Source: Palsa-892 sp963751615 (lineage in GTDB: Bacteria; Pseudomonadota; Alphaproteobacteria; Rhizobiales; Xanthobacteraceae). Taken from it: DNA of 64,000 bases. Made by a program: the position numbers and the translations under genes. The stretch lies in contig CAVVVG010000005.1 in NCBI GenBank assembly GCA_963751615.1, positions 124,001 to 188,000 of the forward strand, written 5' to 3'. This document shows positions 51,447 to 60,701 of this stretch, one piece after another; the stretch's first letter is position 1; every line of letters starts with the position of its first letter. The notes beneath the pieces are model-generated. The model saw only the letters and a program-made list of their open reading frames with translations. It searched no databases and was not told the origin of the DNA.

Positions 51447-52775
51447 GTGACATCACCGGACGAAGTCAGGATAAGCGGACCCCTTTCTCGCTTAAACCTT
51501 AGGGGCGCGCTCACGGATGCGGGCCTCGCGGCGCTTGTATCGTTCGGCCTTTTTTCGCTGATGCTCGGCCTGCTCAGTCAACGCGGGGCGACGGGCGCGC
51601 TGACCGTCACTATCCGTCCCGAATTACTCTTTACTGCTGTCACGCTGGTATTCGTTGGCAGATTGATCGTCGCGTTGATCACGCGAAGTCATACCGAGTT
51701 TGATCTTCGCATTCTGCTACCGGCGCACACCGGCACACTGTTTAAAAAGTTAGGTCGTTTCGCGGGGCCAGTTCTTCTGCTCTTCGCGCTTGTCATGCCG
51801 ATTCTCTTTTACTCAAACCGCTATTTGCTCGATCTCGGAATTCTTGTTCTCACGTATGTAATGCTTGGGTGGGGTCTCAACATTGTTGTTGGCCTCGCCG
51901 GTTTGCTTGATCTGGGTTACGTCGCCTTTTACGCCGTTGGCGCTTACTCTTACGCCCTGCTTGCACAAAATTTCGGTTTTTCCTTTTGGATCTGTCTTCC
52001 GCTTGCGGGCATTCTAGCCGCCCTTTGGGGAATTCTGCTTGGCTTCCCGGTCCTTAGATTGCGCGGCGATTACCTAGCGATCGTCACTCTCGCCTTTGGC
52101 GAAATAATCAGGATCGTACTGACTAATTGGGCAAGTTTCACGGGTGGTCCGAACGGCATCTCTGGCATTCCGCGACCAAGCTTCTTCGGCATACCATTTA
52201 CCGATACGCCGCAAGGTTTCGCCGCTACTTTCGGTCTCGAGTTCACGCCGGTCCACCGCATCGTATTTCTGTATTACGTGATCCTTGCCCTCGCCCTCCT
52301 CACAAATTTCGTCACACTACGGTTGAGAAAACTTCCGATTGGTCGAGCATGGGAGGCTCTACGCGAAGACGAAATCGCTTGCCGTTCGCTTGGCATCAAT
52401 ACGACAAATACTAAGCTTACGGCCTTTGCGATGGGCGCGATGTTTGGCGGTTTTGCAGGCGCGTTCTTCGCAACACGCCAGGGATTCATCAGCCCCGAAT
52501 CCTTTGTTTTTATGGAATCAGCACTGGTGCTTGCAATTGTCGTACTCGGCGGCATGGGTTCGCAGCTGGGGGTTGCGATCGCAGCCCTTGTGATGGTTGG
52601 CGGTTTTGAATTTTTCCGACAGTTCGAACAATTCCGCATGCTCGTATTTGGCAGCGCCATGGTGTTGATCATGATCTGGCGTCCCCGTGGGTTGATTGCG
52701 ACCCGCACGCCTTCCGTATTCTTAAAAAACAAAAATATCATCCCTGCCGCAATCATCGAGGAAGCGCGCCGATGA
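51447..52775 (+). CDS. Branched-chain-type ABC importer permease LivM
   Basis: A 442-residue permease. The N-terminal extension of about 125 residues includes two or three extra hydrophobic stretches, then the LivM core follows with LGWGLNIVVGLAGLLDLGYVAFYAVGAYSYALL and the coupling loop AWEALREDEIACRSLGINTTNTKL. The GTG start at 51447 lies 7 bases after the livH stop. The stop overlaps the LivG start by four bases. It pairs with LivH in the membrane. Confidence 0.92.
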   Translation: MTSPDEVRISGPLSRLNLRGALTDAGLAALVSFGLFSLMLGLLSQRGATGALTVTIRPELLFTAVTLVFVGRLIVALITRSHTEFDLRILLPAHTGTLFKKLGRFAGPVLLLFALVMPILFYSNRYLLDLGILVLTYVMLGWGLNIVVGLAGLLDLGYVAFYAVGAYSYALLAQNFGFSFWICLPLAGILAALWGILLGFPVLRLRGDYLAIVTLAFGEIIRIVLTNWASFTGGPNGISGIPRPSFFGIPFTDTPQGFAATFGLEFTPVHRIVFLYYVILALALLTNFVTLRLRKLPIGRAWEALREDEIACRSLGINTTNTKLTAFAMGAMFGGFAGAFFATRQGFISPESFVFMESALVLAIVVLGGMGSQLGVAIAALVMVGGFEFFRQFEQFRMLVFGSAMVLIMIWRPRGLIATRTPSVFLKNKNIIPAAIIEEARR

Positions 52776-53596
52776 TTGTCGAATCCAACGATCTGGTTTT
52801 AGATGTCCGCCACCTTAGTATGCGCTTTGGTGGCCTCGTTGCTGTCGATGATCTTTCCTTTGAGGCCCGTCGCGGAAAAATAACCGCGTTAATCGGGCCG
52901 AATGGCGCCGGAAAAACTACCGTATTCAATTGCATCACTGGTTTTTATCGGCCTAGCGAAGGCGAATTACGCCTGGCGCATGCCGACGGAAATAAATTCC
53001 GACTTGAGCGCCTTGCCGAATTCAAAATCGCTTACCGGGCTCGGGTCGCACGCACATTTCAAAATATCCGGCTTTTTGCCGGAATGACCGCGCTCGAAAA
53101 TTTACTGGTCGCACAACACAATACCTTGATGTCCGCTTCCGGTTTCACATTGCTTGGATTGGTCGGCTGGCCCGGCTACATCAAGGCGGAACATGATGCA
53201 ACTGAAAAGGCCCGCTTTTGGCTCGATCGAGTCGGCTTGCTCGGACGAGCTGATGACCCAGCAGGTGCACTCGCTTACGGGCAACAGAGGCGCCTCGAGA
53301 TCGCCCGGGCTCTGTGCACTGACCCTGTATTGCTATGCCTTGACGAGCCTGCCGCCGGCCTTAACCCCCGCGAGGCGTCCGAGCTTAACAAACTGCTGCT
53401 CGGCGTTCGTTCGGAAACCGGAATTTCAATTCTTCTGATTGAACATCACATGCGCGTTGTCATGGAGATTTCTGATCATATTATTGTTCTCGATTACGGG
53501 AAAAAAATCGCCGATGGTTCGCCCGCTGAAATTCATAAAGATCCAAAAGTAATCGCGGCTTATCTCGGTGTTGCGGAAGAAGAGGTTGCATTATGA
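52772..53596 (+). CDS. Branched-chain-type ABC importer ATPase LivG
   Basis: A 274-residue ABC ATPase. Walker A is GPNGAGKTT (42-50), the LivG-type signature region is LAYGQQRRLEIARAL, Walker B is LLCLDEPAAGLNP and the switch His is in LIEHHMRVVMEISDH. The C-terminal part includes the typical LivG tail DGSPAEIHKDPKVIAAYLG. It overlaps livM by four bases at its start and livF by four bases at its end, so the operon is tightly coupled. Confidence 0.94.
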   Translation: MIVESNDLVLDVRHLSMRFGGLVAVDDLSFEARRGKITALIGPNGAGKTTVFNCITGFYRPSEGELRLAHADGNKFRLERLAEFKIAYRARVARTFQNIRLFAGMTALENLLVAQHNTLMSASGFTLLGLVGWPGYIKAEHDATEKARFWLDRVGLLGRADDPAGALAYGQQRRLEIARALCTDPVLLCLDEPAAGLNPREASELNKLLLGVRSETGISILLIEHHMRVVMEISDHIIVLDYGKKIADGSPAEIHKDPKVIAAYLGVAEEEVAL

Positions 53597-54312
53597 CTCC
53601 GCCGCTTCTTTCCGTTCGAAATATCAAAACATTTTACGGGAACATTCCGGCACTTAAAGGTGTAAGCTTGGAAATTCAGCCTGGCGAAATTGTCGGGCTC
53701 ATCGGCGCGAATGGCGCCGGAAAATCGACTCTAATGATGACGATTTGCGGAGATCCTCACGCCTACGAGGGAAAAATCGTTTTTGACGGAAAGGACATTA
53801 CGCATCTTCCCACACATGAAATCATGCACGGACGTATCGCACAGTCGCCTGAAGGCCGTCGTATCTTCCCGCGCATGACCATCTTTGAAAATTTACAAAT
53901 GGGCGCGGCCGTAAACAAGTTTAAGACATTCAAAGAAGATATCGAGCGTGTCTTTGCTCTTTTTCCAATTCTCAAAGAACGACAAATCCAACGTGGCGGC
54001 ACTTTATCGGGTGGCGAACAACAGATGCTGGCGATCGCCCGCGCCCTGATGAGCCGCCCGCGCCTTTTGCTGCTCGACGAACCCTCATTAGGTCTTGCCC
54101 CGTTAATTGTGAAGCAGATTTTTGATGTGATCCGCAACCTAAATCGCAGCGAAGGTCTAACGGTCTTTCTCGTGGAGCAGAACGCCTATCATGCCCTCCG
54201 TCTCGCCCACCGGGGCTACGTACTTGTGAACGGCCTGATCACAATGGAAGGCACGGGGGCAGAACTGTTAAATAAAGACGAAGTGCGCGCCGCATACCTT
54301 GAAGGCGGGTGA
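53593..54312 (+). CDS. Branched-chain-type ABC importer ATPase LivF
   Basis: A 239-residue ABC ATPase. Walker A is GANGAGKST (38-46), the signature is LSGGEQQMLAIARAL and Walker B is LLLLDEPSLGLAP. The LivF features are YGNIPALKGVSLEIQPGEIVGLIGANGAGKS near the start and the C-terminal VLVNGLITMEGTGAELLNKDEVRAAYLEG. It works as a heterodimer with LivG. livK follows after 117 bases. Confidence 0.94.
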   Translation: MTPPLLSVRNIKTFYGNIPALKGVSLEIQPGEIVGLIGANGAGKSTLMMTICGDPHAYEGKIVFDGKDITHLPTHEIMHGRIAQSPEGRRIFPRMTIFENLQMGAAVNKFKTFKEDIERVFALFPILKERQIQRGGTLSGGEQQMLAIARALMSRPRLLLLDEPSLGLAPLIVKQIFDVIRNLNRSEGLTVFLVEQNAYHALRLAHRGYVLVNGLITMEGTGAELLNKDEVRAAYLEGG

Positions 54313-54429
54313 GCAAATCTTACCTTTTTTCTTACGTGACATCCGGCGAAAATCGTTGCACATAACAGCCGGACACCAATGTTTGGCGCGGCCATTTTTC
54401 AATCCGCACGCGGCAAGGGGGATTGGCAT

Positions 54430-55533
54430 ATGAAAAATCTGTCACTCAAAACTTTAGCGCTCGTAGTGGGACTCGCGTTCGCAAATAACGCCTTTGCACA
54501 GGATATAACAGTTGCCGTTGCCGGCCCGATGACGGGCGGAGAAGCGGTATTCGGCCGCCAAATGAAAGATGGCGCGGAACTTGCAGTCGCCGATATCAAT
54601 GCCGCGGGCGGCCTTCTCGGCAAGAAACTGAGGCTTGAGATTGGCGACGATCAATGCGATCCGAAACAGGCTCGCTCTGTCGCCGAAAAGATCGCTTCTG
54701 CAAGAATTCCTTTCGTCGCTGGCCACTATTGCTCTTCTTCATCAATTCCGGCCTCTGAGGCTTATGCTGAGGGCAATGTTTTGCAGATCACACCTGCTTC
54801 GACAAATCCCACGTTCACCGAACGTGGCTTATGGAATACCTTCCGCGTTTGCGGCCGCGACGATCAGCAGGGCCAGGTCGCAGGCGATTACCTCGCAAAG
54901 AACTATGCGACCAAAAATATTGCGATACTTCACGACAAGACGACCTATGGCAAAGGGCTCGCCGATGAAACCAAGAAGGCCATGAACAAAGCCGGCGTGC
55001 AGGAAAAAATGTTTGAGGCCTATACCAAGGGGGACAAAGACTTCACCGCACTTGTCTCAAAAATGAAGGCCGCGAACATCGATGCGGTATTTATCGGCGG
55101 CTATCATCAGGAAGCCGGCCTCATCTTGCGTCAAATGCGCGATCAAGGAATGAAGACCGTATTGATGGCCGGTGATGCGCTTGCCGACAAAGAATTTTCG
55201 GCGATTACAGGTGCCGGAAGTGAAGGAACGCTCATGACCTTCGGCGCCGATCCACGGAAACGACCCACAGCTGCCGCTATCGTCGAGCGTTTCAAGGCAA
55301 AGGGCATCGATCCAGAAGGTTATACACTTTATTCTTATGCGGCATTCCAGATCTGGGCGCAGGCTGTAGCCCAGACTGGCACCACTGATCCGAAGAAAGT
55401 CGCCGAAACAATCCGTGCCGGCAATTGGAGCACGGTGCTCGGACCCATCTCCTACAACAAGCAAGGTGATATTACCGTACTCGATTACGTGATTTATATC
55501 TGGAACAAGGACGGCTCCTATTCCGAGATGTAA
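54430..55533 (+). CDS. Branched-chain-type ABC importer substrate-binding protein LivK
   Basis: A 367-residue periplasmic binding protein. A signal peptide (MKNLSLKTLALVVGLAFANNAFA) is followed by the Leu/Ile/Val-binding fold: ITVAVAGPMTGGEAVFGRQMKDGAELAVADINAAGG, DQCDPKQARSVAEKI and HDKTTYGKGLADE. Two cysteines, one in DDQCDP and one in GHYCSSSS, may form the disulfide seen in LivJ/K. The ATG at 54430 has GGGGGA upstream; the frame opens earlier at 54379. Similarity to amino-acid binders is strong, but the pca context allows an aromatic ligand. Confidence 0.9.
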   Translation: MKNLSLKTLALVVGLAFANNAFAQDITVAVAGPMTGGEAVFGRQMKDGAELAVADINAAGGLLGKKLRLEIGDDQCDPKQARSVAEKIASARIPFVAGHYCSSSSIPASEAYAEGNVLQITPASTNPTFTERGLWNTFRVCGRDDQQGQVAGDYLAKNYATKNIAILHDKTTYGKGLADETKKAMNKAGVQEKMFEAYTKGDKDFTALVSKMKAANIDAVFIGGYHQEAGLILRQMRDQGMKTVLMAGDALADKEFSAITGAGSEGTLMTFGADPRKRPTAAAIVERFKAKGIDPEGYTLYSYAAFQIWAQAVAQTGTTDPKKVAETIRAGNWSTVLGPISYNKQGDITVLDYVIYIWNKDGSYSEM

Positions 55534-55556
55534 TCGCAACACTTCTACATAAACAA

Positions 55557-55585
55557 AAGCCCGTCCTCTAGGCGAGCTTATTTTT
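55557..55585 (+). terminator. Weak terminator-like hairpin after livK
   Basis: AAGCCCG (55557-55563) pairs with CGAGCTT (55573-55579) over seven positions with one mismatch, around a 9-base loop, and then A followed by five T residues. It could end the liv operon just before the convergent ccdA stop. Confidence 0.4.
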
Positions 55586-55587
55586 GC

Positions 55588-56319
55588 TCAGCCAAAACGC
55601 GAGAGCACCGGAAAAGTTTCGAGAATCCAATAGCTCGCTTGGCTGATCCAGCCGGTCAGAAACGCGACGCCGGTCAAAACAAGCAGTCCACCCATTACTT
55701 TCTCGACCACACCAAGATAACGACGCATGCGCGCAAGGAAACCTACGAACGGCTCTAAAGCAAATGCCGCCAACAAAAAAGGGATTCCAAGGCCCAGTGA
55801 ATAGACCGCGAGCAATCCCGCGCCACGCACTACCGTTGATTCCGAAGCAGCGACTGCCAGGATCGCCGCGAGGACCGGACCGATGCAGGGTGTCCAGCCG
55901 AACGCGAATGCGAGTCCCATGACATAGGCACCCCATAGCCCAACGGGTTTCTCGACATGCACTCGAGCGGTACGCGTGAGCAATGGCAATTGAAACGCAC
56001 CAAGAAAATGTAAACCCATAACGATCACAGCAATGCCGGCAATCACCGAAAGCGTCGCCACGTATTCGCGTAGCAGCCCGCCGACAGCAGATGCGCTGGC
56101 GCCCAGCGCCACAAACACCGTCGTAAAGCCAAGTACAAAGAGCAATGCTGTTGCAAGTTCGCGCCGGGCGACCAGTGGGCCTGGTTCACGCGCGATGACA
56201 TGCTCGAACGTCGTACCGGCAAGAAAACACAAATAAGGAGGCACCAACGGTAACACGCAAGGCGAGAGAAAACTCACAAGCCCTGCAATGAGTGCTGCGG
56301 GAATGGAAATATCGGCCAT
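55588..56319 (-). CDS. ccdA: Cytochrome c biogenesis protein CcdA (DsbD-like membrane domain)
   Basis: A 243-residue membrane protein with six hydrophobic helices. It passes electrons from cytoplasmic thioredoxin to periplasmic thiol proteins for cytochrome c assembly. The redox pair is seen as Cys21 in SFLSPCVLPLVPPYLCFLAG and the second cysteine in FGWTPCIGPVLAAILA; both are in proline-rich helix starts, as in CcdA. It lacks the extra domains of DsbD. The partner thioredoxin gene is not adjacent. It is convergent with livK. Confidence 0.92.
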   Translation of the reverse strand: MADISIPAALIAGLVSFLSPCVLPLVPPYLCFLAGTTFEHVIAREPGPLVARRELATALLFVLGFTTVFVALGASASAVGGLLREYVATLSVIAGIAVIVMGLHFLGAFQLPLLTRTARVHVEKPVGLWGAYVMGLAFAFGWTPCIGPVLAAILAVAASESTVVRGAGLLAVYSLGLGIPFLLAAFALEPFVGFLARMRRYLGVVEKVMGGLLVLTGVAFLTGWISQASYWILETFPVLSRFG

Positions 56320-56461
56320 GATTATCTTTTGCCGTCTTCGCGCGCGAAGAGCAACTGTTGGGGTGGCGCTCGCGGCTTTTTAATCGACCGGCGAACCAAG
56401 CCTCTCTCTTGCGGAAAGTGAAACGATCGGCTTCATTCACGGTCTATATCGAGGACTTTCC

Positions 56462-57457
56462 GTGGCAAAACTGCGAAATCTCGTCACCGATGTCGCCGGC
56501 GTGCTTGTCGGCAATGCTGATGACCCCCGATTAGCCTCCGGGGTCACGACCATCGTCTTCGAACAGGCATTTATCGCCGCTGTTGATGTCCGCGGCGGTG
56601 CACCCGGCACGCGCGAAACCGATCGCATGAAGCCACATCGTACCGTCGAGCTAACGGATGCCATTGTACTGTCGGGAGGTTCGGCATTCGGTCTCGATGC
56701 CGCCGGCGGCGTCCAATCATGGCTGCGCGAGCAAGGCCGTGGCTATGCGGTTCGCGAAATCCGTGTGCCCATCGTTTCCGGCGTGATCCTTTTCGACCTA
56801 TTGAATGGCGGCGACAAAAATTGGGGCCGCCATGCCCCCTATCGCGATCTAGGGTACGAGGCGGCGAAGGTAGCAAATACTTGTTTCAATCTTGGCACGG
56901 CTGGCGCCGGCTTCGGCGCTTCCACAGTCAACTTGAAAGGCGGTCTTGGCTCAGCGTCGATGGTGACACGCGACGGACATACCGTCGGCGCGATCGCCGC
57001 CGTGAATGCCGCGGGCAGCGTCACCGTCGGCGACGGACCGCATTTCTGGGCAGCACCATGGGAAGAAAAAAAGGAATTCGGCGGACGCGGATTTCCCTCA
57101 CCTTTTCCCAAAGGCGCGCGTGTTGCGCGCACAAAAAGTCGCCCCGGTGAGAATACTACCATTGCCCTCGTCGCCACCGACGCAACGCTCACCAAAGCGC
57201 AGGCGAAACAGCTTGCGGTTATGGCACAGGATGGCCTCACCCGTGCGATTTATCCCGCACACGGCGTGATTGACGGCGATGTCGTATTTTCCGTCGCCAC
57301 GGGAAAGCGAAAGGTCTCCGATCCAATTGGCGAACTGGCAGAACTTGGCGCGATCGCAGCAAATACGCTCTCAAGAGCAATTGCACGAGGCGTCTTCGAA
57401 GCGACCGCGCTGCCCTTCACCGGCGCTCAACCGTCCTGGCGCAGCCGCTTCGGTTGA
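56462..57457 (+). CDS. P1-family peptidase (DmpA/BapA type)
   Basis: A 331-residue Ntn-type hydrolase of the DmpA/endotype-amidase superfamily. It starts LRNLVTDVAGVLVGNADDPRLASGVTTIVFE and contains the conserved DAIVLSGGSAFGLDAAGGVQ and NLGTAGAGFGAS segments. The autoprocessing site is expected before Thr232 or Thr233 in GENTTIALVATDA, which then becomes the nucleophile of the beta chain. Known relatives are aminopeptidases acting on D-amino or beta-amino acid peptides. The GTG start at 56462 has GAGG upstream; rpe follows after 87 bases. Confidence 0.86.
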   Translation: MAKLRNLVTDVAGVLVGNADDPRLASGVTTIVFEQAFIAAVDVRGGAPGTRETDRMKPHRTVELTDAIVLSGGSAFGLDAAGGVQSWLREQGRGYAVREIRVPIVSGVILFDLLNGGDKNWGRHAPYRDLGYEAAKVANTCFNLGTAGAGFGASTVNLKGGLGSASMVTRDGHTVGAIAAVNAAGSVTVGDGPHFWAAPWEEKKEFGGRGFPSPFPKGARVARTKSRPGENTTIALVATDATLTKAQAKQLAVMAQDGLTRAIYPAHGVIDGDVVFSVATGKRKVSDPIGELAELGAIAANTLSRAIARGVFEATALPFTGAQPSWRSRFG

Positions 57458-57544
57458 TGATTCACCGCAAATTCGCGGCGAGGTTGCCGAGCGGATGAGC
57501 CGCGTGTTACTGCATGCATTGCACACACTATCCTGTCACACACC

Positions 57545-58234
57545 ATGTCGACTCGCCCGCTTTTCATTGCGCCTTCCATCCTGTCCGCGGATTTCGCACG
57601 GCTGGGCGAGGAAGTAACCGCGATCGAGGCCGCAGGGGCCGACTGGATTCACGTCGACGTCATGGATGGGCACTTTGTGCCCAACATCACCATTGGTCCA
57701 GACGTTGTGAAAGCGCTTCGTCCGGTCACCCAAAAAATTCTCGACGTGCATCTGATGATCGCGCCTTGCGATCCTTTCCTTGAGGTTTTCGCGAAAGCGG
57801 GCGCAGATATCATCACCGTCCACGTCGAAGCAGGCCCGCACGTGCATCGTTCCCTGCAAGCCATCCGTACGCTTGGCAAAAAAGCAGGCGTCACACTCAA
57901 CCCGGCGACACCAGAGTCGGCGCTCGAACATGTAATCGATCTCGTCGATCTCATTCTGGTGATGGCGGTCAATCCCGGATATGGCGGACAAAAATTCATT
58001 CCCGCCACCGTTGATAAAATTCGCAATCTTCGCGCGATGGCTGGAGGACGACCGATTGACATACAAGTGGATGGAGGAATTTCGCACGAGACCGCTGGGC
58101 TGGTCGCGCGCGCAGGCGCCAATGTACTTGTAGCCGGTTCCGCTGTTTTCAAGGGCGGCAGGCCAGATACCTACCGTGCGAATATCGCCGCCATCCGCAA
58201 CGCGGCCGCACTCGCTCGCGGCGAGGCCGCCTGA
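57545..58234 (+). CDS. rpe: Ribulose-phosphate 3-epimerase
   Basis: A 229-residue TIM-barrel enzyme that interconverts ribulose-5-phosphate and xylulose-5-phosphate in the pentose phosphate and Calvin pathways. Metal-binding and catalytic motifs are IAPSILSADFARLGEE, WIHVDVMDGHFVPN, HLMI, VMAVNPGYGGQKF and the phosphate-binding DGGISHETAGLVARAGANVLVAGSAVF. The ATG at 57545 is clear. The stop TGA overlaps the ATG of purB (TGATG), so the two genes are translationally coupled. Confidence 0.95.
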   Translation: MSTRPLFIAPSILSADFARLGEEVTAIEAAGADWIHVDVMDGHFVPNITIGPDVVKALRPVTQKILDVHLMIAPCDPFLEVFAKAGADIITVHVEAGPHVHRSLQAIRTLGKKAGVTLNPATPESALEHVIDLVDLILVMAVNPGYGGQKFIPATVDKIRNLRAMAGGRPIDIQVDGGISHETAGLVARAGANVLVAGSAVFKGGRPDTYRANIAAIRNAAALARGEAA

Positions 58235-59541
58235 TGATCACGCGCTACTCCCGGCCGGAGTTGGCGGCAATCTGGTCGCCAGAGACCCGCTTCCGCATCT
58301 GGTTCGAGATCGAGGCACACGCCGCTGATGCAATGGCTGAGCTCGGAATCATTCCGAAAGAAGCCGCGAAGAAGGTCTGGGAGAAAGGCAGGATTGCGAA
58401 GTTCGACATCGCGCGCATCGATGCGATCGAACGCGAAGTTAAACACGATGTGATCGCATTCCTAACTCATCTTGCCGAAATCATTGGACCCGAAGCTCGT
58501 TTCGTGCATCTTGGCCTCACGTCGTCGGATATTCTTGATACTTGTCTTGCCGTTCAGCTTTCGCGGTCCGCTGATATTCTGATCAAGGATGTCGAACGCC
58601 TGCTGGAGGCATTGAAACGCCGCGCGTTCGAATACAAAATGACCCCAACCATCGGCCGCTCACATGGCGTGCACGCAGAACCGACTACGTTCGGAGTCAA
58701 GCTTGCGTTCGCATACGCCGAATTCAATCGCGCGCTGGAGCGGTTAAAGCGGGCACGCATCGAGATCGCGACCTGCGCAATCTCTGGCGCTGTTGGTACC
58801 TTTGGCAACAACGATCCACGTATTGAAGCATATGTTGCAAAAAAGATGGGCCTCGCGATCGAGCCGGTGTCAACCCAAATCATCCCGCGTGATCGCCACG
58901 CAATGTTTTTTGCGACTCTTGGTGTGGTCGCTGCTTCCGTCGAGCGACTCTCAACGGAAATTCGCCACCTGCAACGTACGGAAGTCCGAGAGGCCGAAGA
59001 ATTTTTCTCAGAGGGCCAGAAAGGTTCTTCTGCGATGCCGCATAAGCGAAACCCCGTGCTTTCGGAAAATCTCACGGGGCTCGCACGCATGGTCCGCGCC
59101 TATGTAACGCCCGCACTCGAGAACGTCGTGCTCTGGCACGAACGAGATATTTCCCACTCTTCTGTGGAACGCATGATCGGACCGGATGCGACTGTCACGC
59201 TCGACTTTGCGCTCGATCGTCTCGCCGGCATCGTCGAAAAACTGCTTATCTATCCCGACGCGATGAAGCGGAACTTACAAATGTTCGGTGGTCTCGTCCA
59301 CTCCGAGCGTGTGCTTCTTGCACTTGTGCAAAAGGGCCTCCAGCGAGAAGCGGCTTACAAGCTGGTGCAGAGAAACGCCATGAAGGCCTGGGCAGGCGAA
59401 GGTGACTTTCTACACTTGCTGAAAAACGACCCAGAAGTGATTCAGAGACTTAGCGCATCGGAACTTGAGGTCTGCTTCGACTTGAACCATCACTTGAGGC
59501 ACGTCGATACGATCTTCAAACGAGTTTTTGGCACAGCCTAA
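58234..59541 (+). CDS. purB: Adenylosuccinate lyase
   Basis: A 435-residue enzyme of the fumarase/aspartase superfamily acting twice in purine synthesis: splitting SAICAR and adenylosuccinate. The signature GSSAMPHKRNPVLSEN carries the catalytic serine loop, GRSHGVHAEPTTFG the histidine and LTSSDILDTCLAVQ the substrate-binding segment. It overlaps rpe at its start. At its end it overlaps the stop of the convergent aldolase gene within CTAA (59538-59541). purC-S-Q-L follow nearby, so much of the pathway is grouped here. Confidence 0.96.
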   Translation: MITRYSRPELAAIWSPETRFRIWFEIEAHAADAMAELGIIPKEAAKKVWEKGRIAKFDIARIDAIEREVKHDVIAFLTHLAEIIGPEARFVHLGLTSSDILDTCLAVQLSRSADILIKDVERLLEALKRRAFEYKMTPTIGRSHGVHAEPTTFGVKLAFAYAEFNRALERLKRARIEIATCAISGAVGTFGNNDPRIEAYVAKKMGLAIEPVSTQIIPRDRHAMFFATLGVVAASVERLSTEIRHLQRTEVREAEEFFSEGQKGSSAMPHKRNPVLSENLTGLARMVRAYVTPALENVVLWHERDISHSSVERMIGPDATVTLDFALDRLAGIVEKLLIYPDAMKRNLQMFGGLVHSERVLLALVQKGLQREAAYKLVQRNAMKAWAGEGDFLHLLKNDPEVIQRLSASELEVCFDLNHHLRHVDTIFKRVFGTA

Positions 59542-60348
59542 AACCAGTTTCCGGCCTTTACTTCAGCAATACCCCCTTTCGCTTTGGCCAGCGCTCTTGC
59601 GGCACCTGACCGCAAATAACCGAGGTCTGAACCCATGGCGATGAATTGAAATCCACGTTTCGCGTATTCGCGAGCGGTATCGGCAGTTCCTGCGAAAATC
59701 CCAGCAATTTTGTTGTGCTTCAACGAAAACAACAGAATTTCGTCGATTGCAGCAAGTACAGAAGAGTGGTTCGGGTCCACCCTTTCGCCTTTGCTTATCG
59801 AAATCGACAGATCATTCGGTCCAATAAATATTCCGCACAAGCCAGGCGTCGCAAGAATACTCTCAATCTTGTCAATGCTTTCGGACGTCTCGATCATGGC
59901 AAAACAGAGCGTAAAATCATTGGCACGGTGCAGATAACTGTCGCGGTCAAGCCCGGATAAACCAAGTGCTGTGTGAGGGCCCCAGCTTCGCTCGCCGATC
60001 GGCGAAAATTTGACGACATCAACCAATTCCTTTGCTTGCGCTTGAATTGACCATAGGCATGATGACAGCGCCCGCGCCGGCATCGAGTACACGACTCGCC
60101 AAGCCATAATCGCCTAGCGGCGGACGAACGGCGACAGCCAAGTCATGAGAAGCAGCCGTCAGAATGCAATTCAGCAGTTCATCAAAGGAACAAAGACCGT
60201 TTTGAAAATCCAGTGTAACGGAACGAAATCCAGCCCGCGCGAGTTCCTGAATGATGGCAGGATGGGAGAGGGTCACCCAGGCATTGAAAACCGTTTCGCC
60301 CGCACGTAGCCGCCCTGCAAGACTTAATGTGGAGCTGAGTTCAGCCAT
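59538..60348 (-). pseudogene. HpcH/HpaI-family aldolase disrupted by a frameshift
   Basis: Two minus-strand frames together encode one class II pyruvate aldolase. The front part, from the ATG at 60348, reads AELSSTLSLAGRLRAGETVFNAWVTLSHPAIIQELARAGF and LDFQNGLCSFDELL, up to AGAGAVIMPMVNS. The rest, IQAQAKELVDVVKFSPIGERSWGPHTAL on to FIGPNDLSISI and a stop at 59538, lies in the next frame. The break is around 60041-60050; either one base was gained or two were lost, and the family spacing MVNxxxxAK fits the loss of two. Repaired, it would have about 270 residues and cleave 4-hydroxy-2-oxo acids. As written the protein is truncated before its second half. Confidence 0.85.
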
Positions 60349-60377
60349 GTTGCCCAAAAGTCGATGATGACGAGGAA

Positions 60378-60701
60378 TTAACGCCCAGCTTTGATTTCCT
60401 CGACCGCATGCGCCAACAGATCGCTCATAGTCTGGCGAAGTTGTTGATCGGTTACCGCGACCTTCTTGACATCCAAGTCTCCGCGAAGCTTGCGAAATAC
60501 ATCCTCATCGCCGCCTTCCGTAAATTCAGCCGCGACGACGCTCTTTGCATAGGTCTCCGCTTCGGCTCCCTTCAGGCCCAGCTTTTCGGCGACCCAAAGA
60601 CCCAATCGTTTATTTCGCCGTGCAGTGGCTTTAAAGCGTAACTCCTCATCGTGGGCGAATTTCTGTTCAAAGCCTTCTTCACGCTTATCGAACGTTGTCA
60701 T
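60378..60701 (-). CDS. DUF1476 protein (F1-ATPase inhibitor zeta subunit family)
   Basis: A 107-residue helical protein reading MTTFDKREEGFEQKFAHDEELRFKATARRNKRLGLWVAEKLGLKGAEAETYA. DUF1476 is the alphaproteobacterial zeta subunit, which inhibits ATP hydrolysis by the F1-ATPase; the N-terminal segment before KATARRNK is the inhibitory part. Here it lies between the disrupted aldolase and purC, the same neighbourhood as in many Rhizobiales (from memory). The ATG at 60701 is the only good start. Confidence 0.9.
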   Translation of the reverse strand: MTTFDKREEGFEQKFAHDEELRFKATARRNKRLGLWVAEKLGLKGAEAETYAKSVVAAEFTEGGDEDVFRKLRGDLDVKKVAVTDQQLRQTMSDLLAHAVEEIKAGR

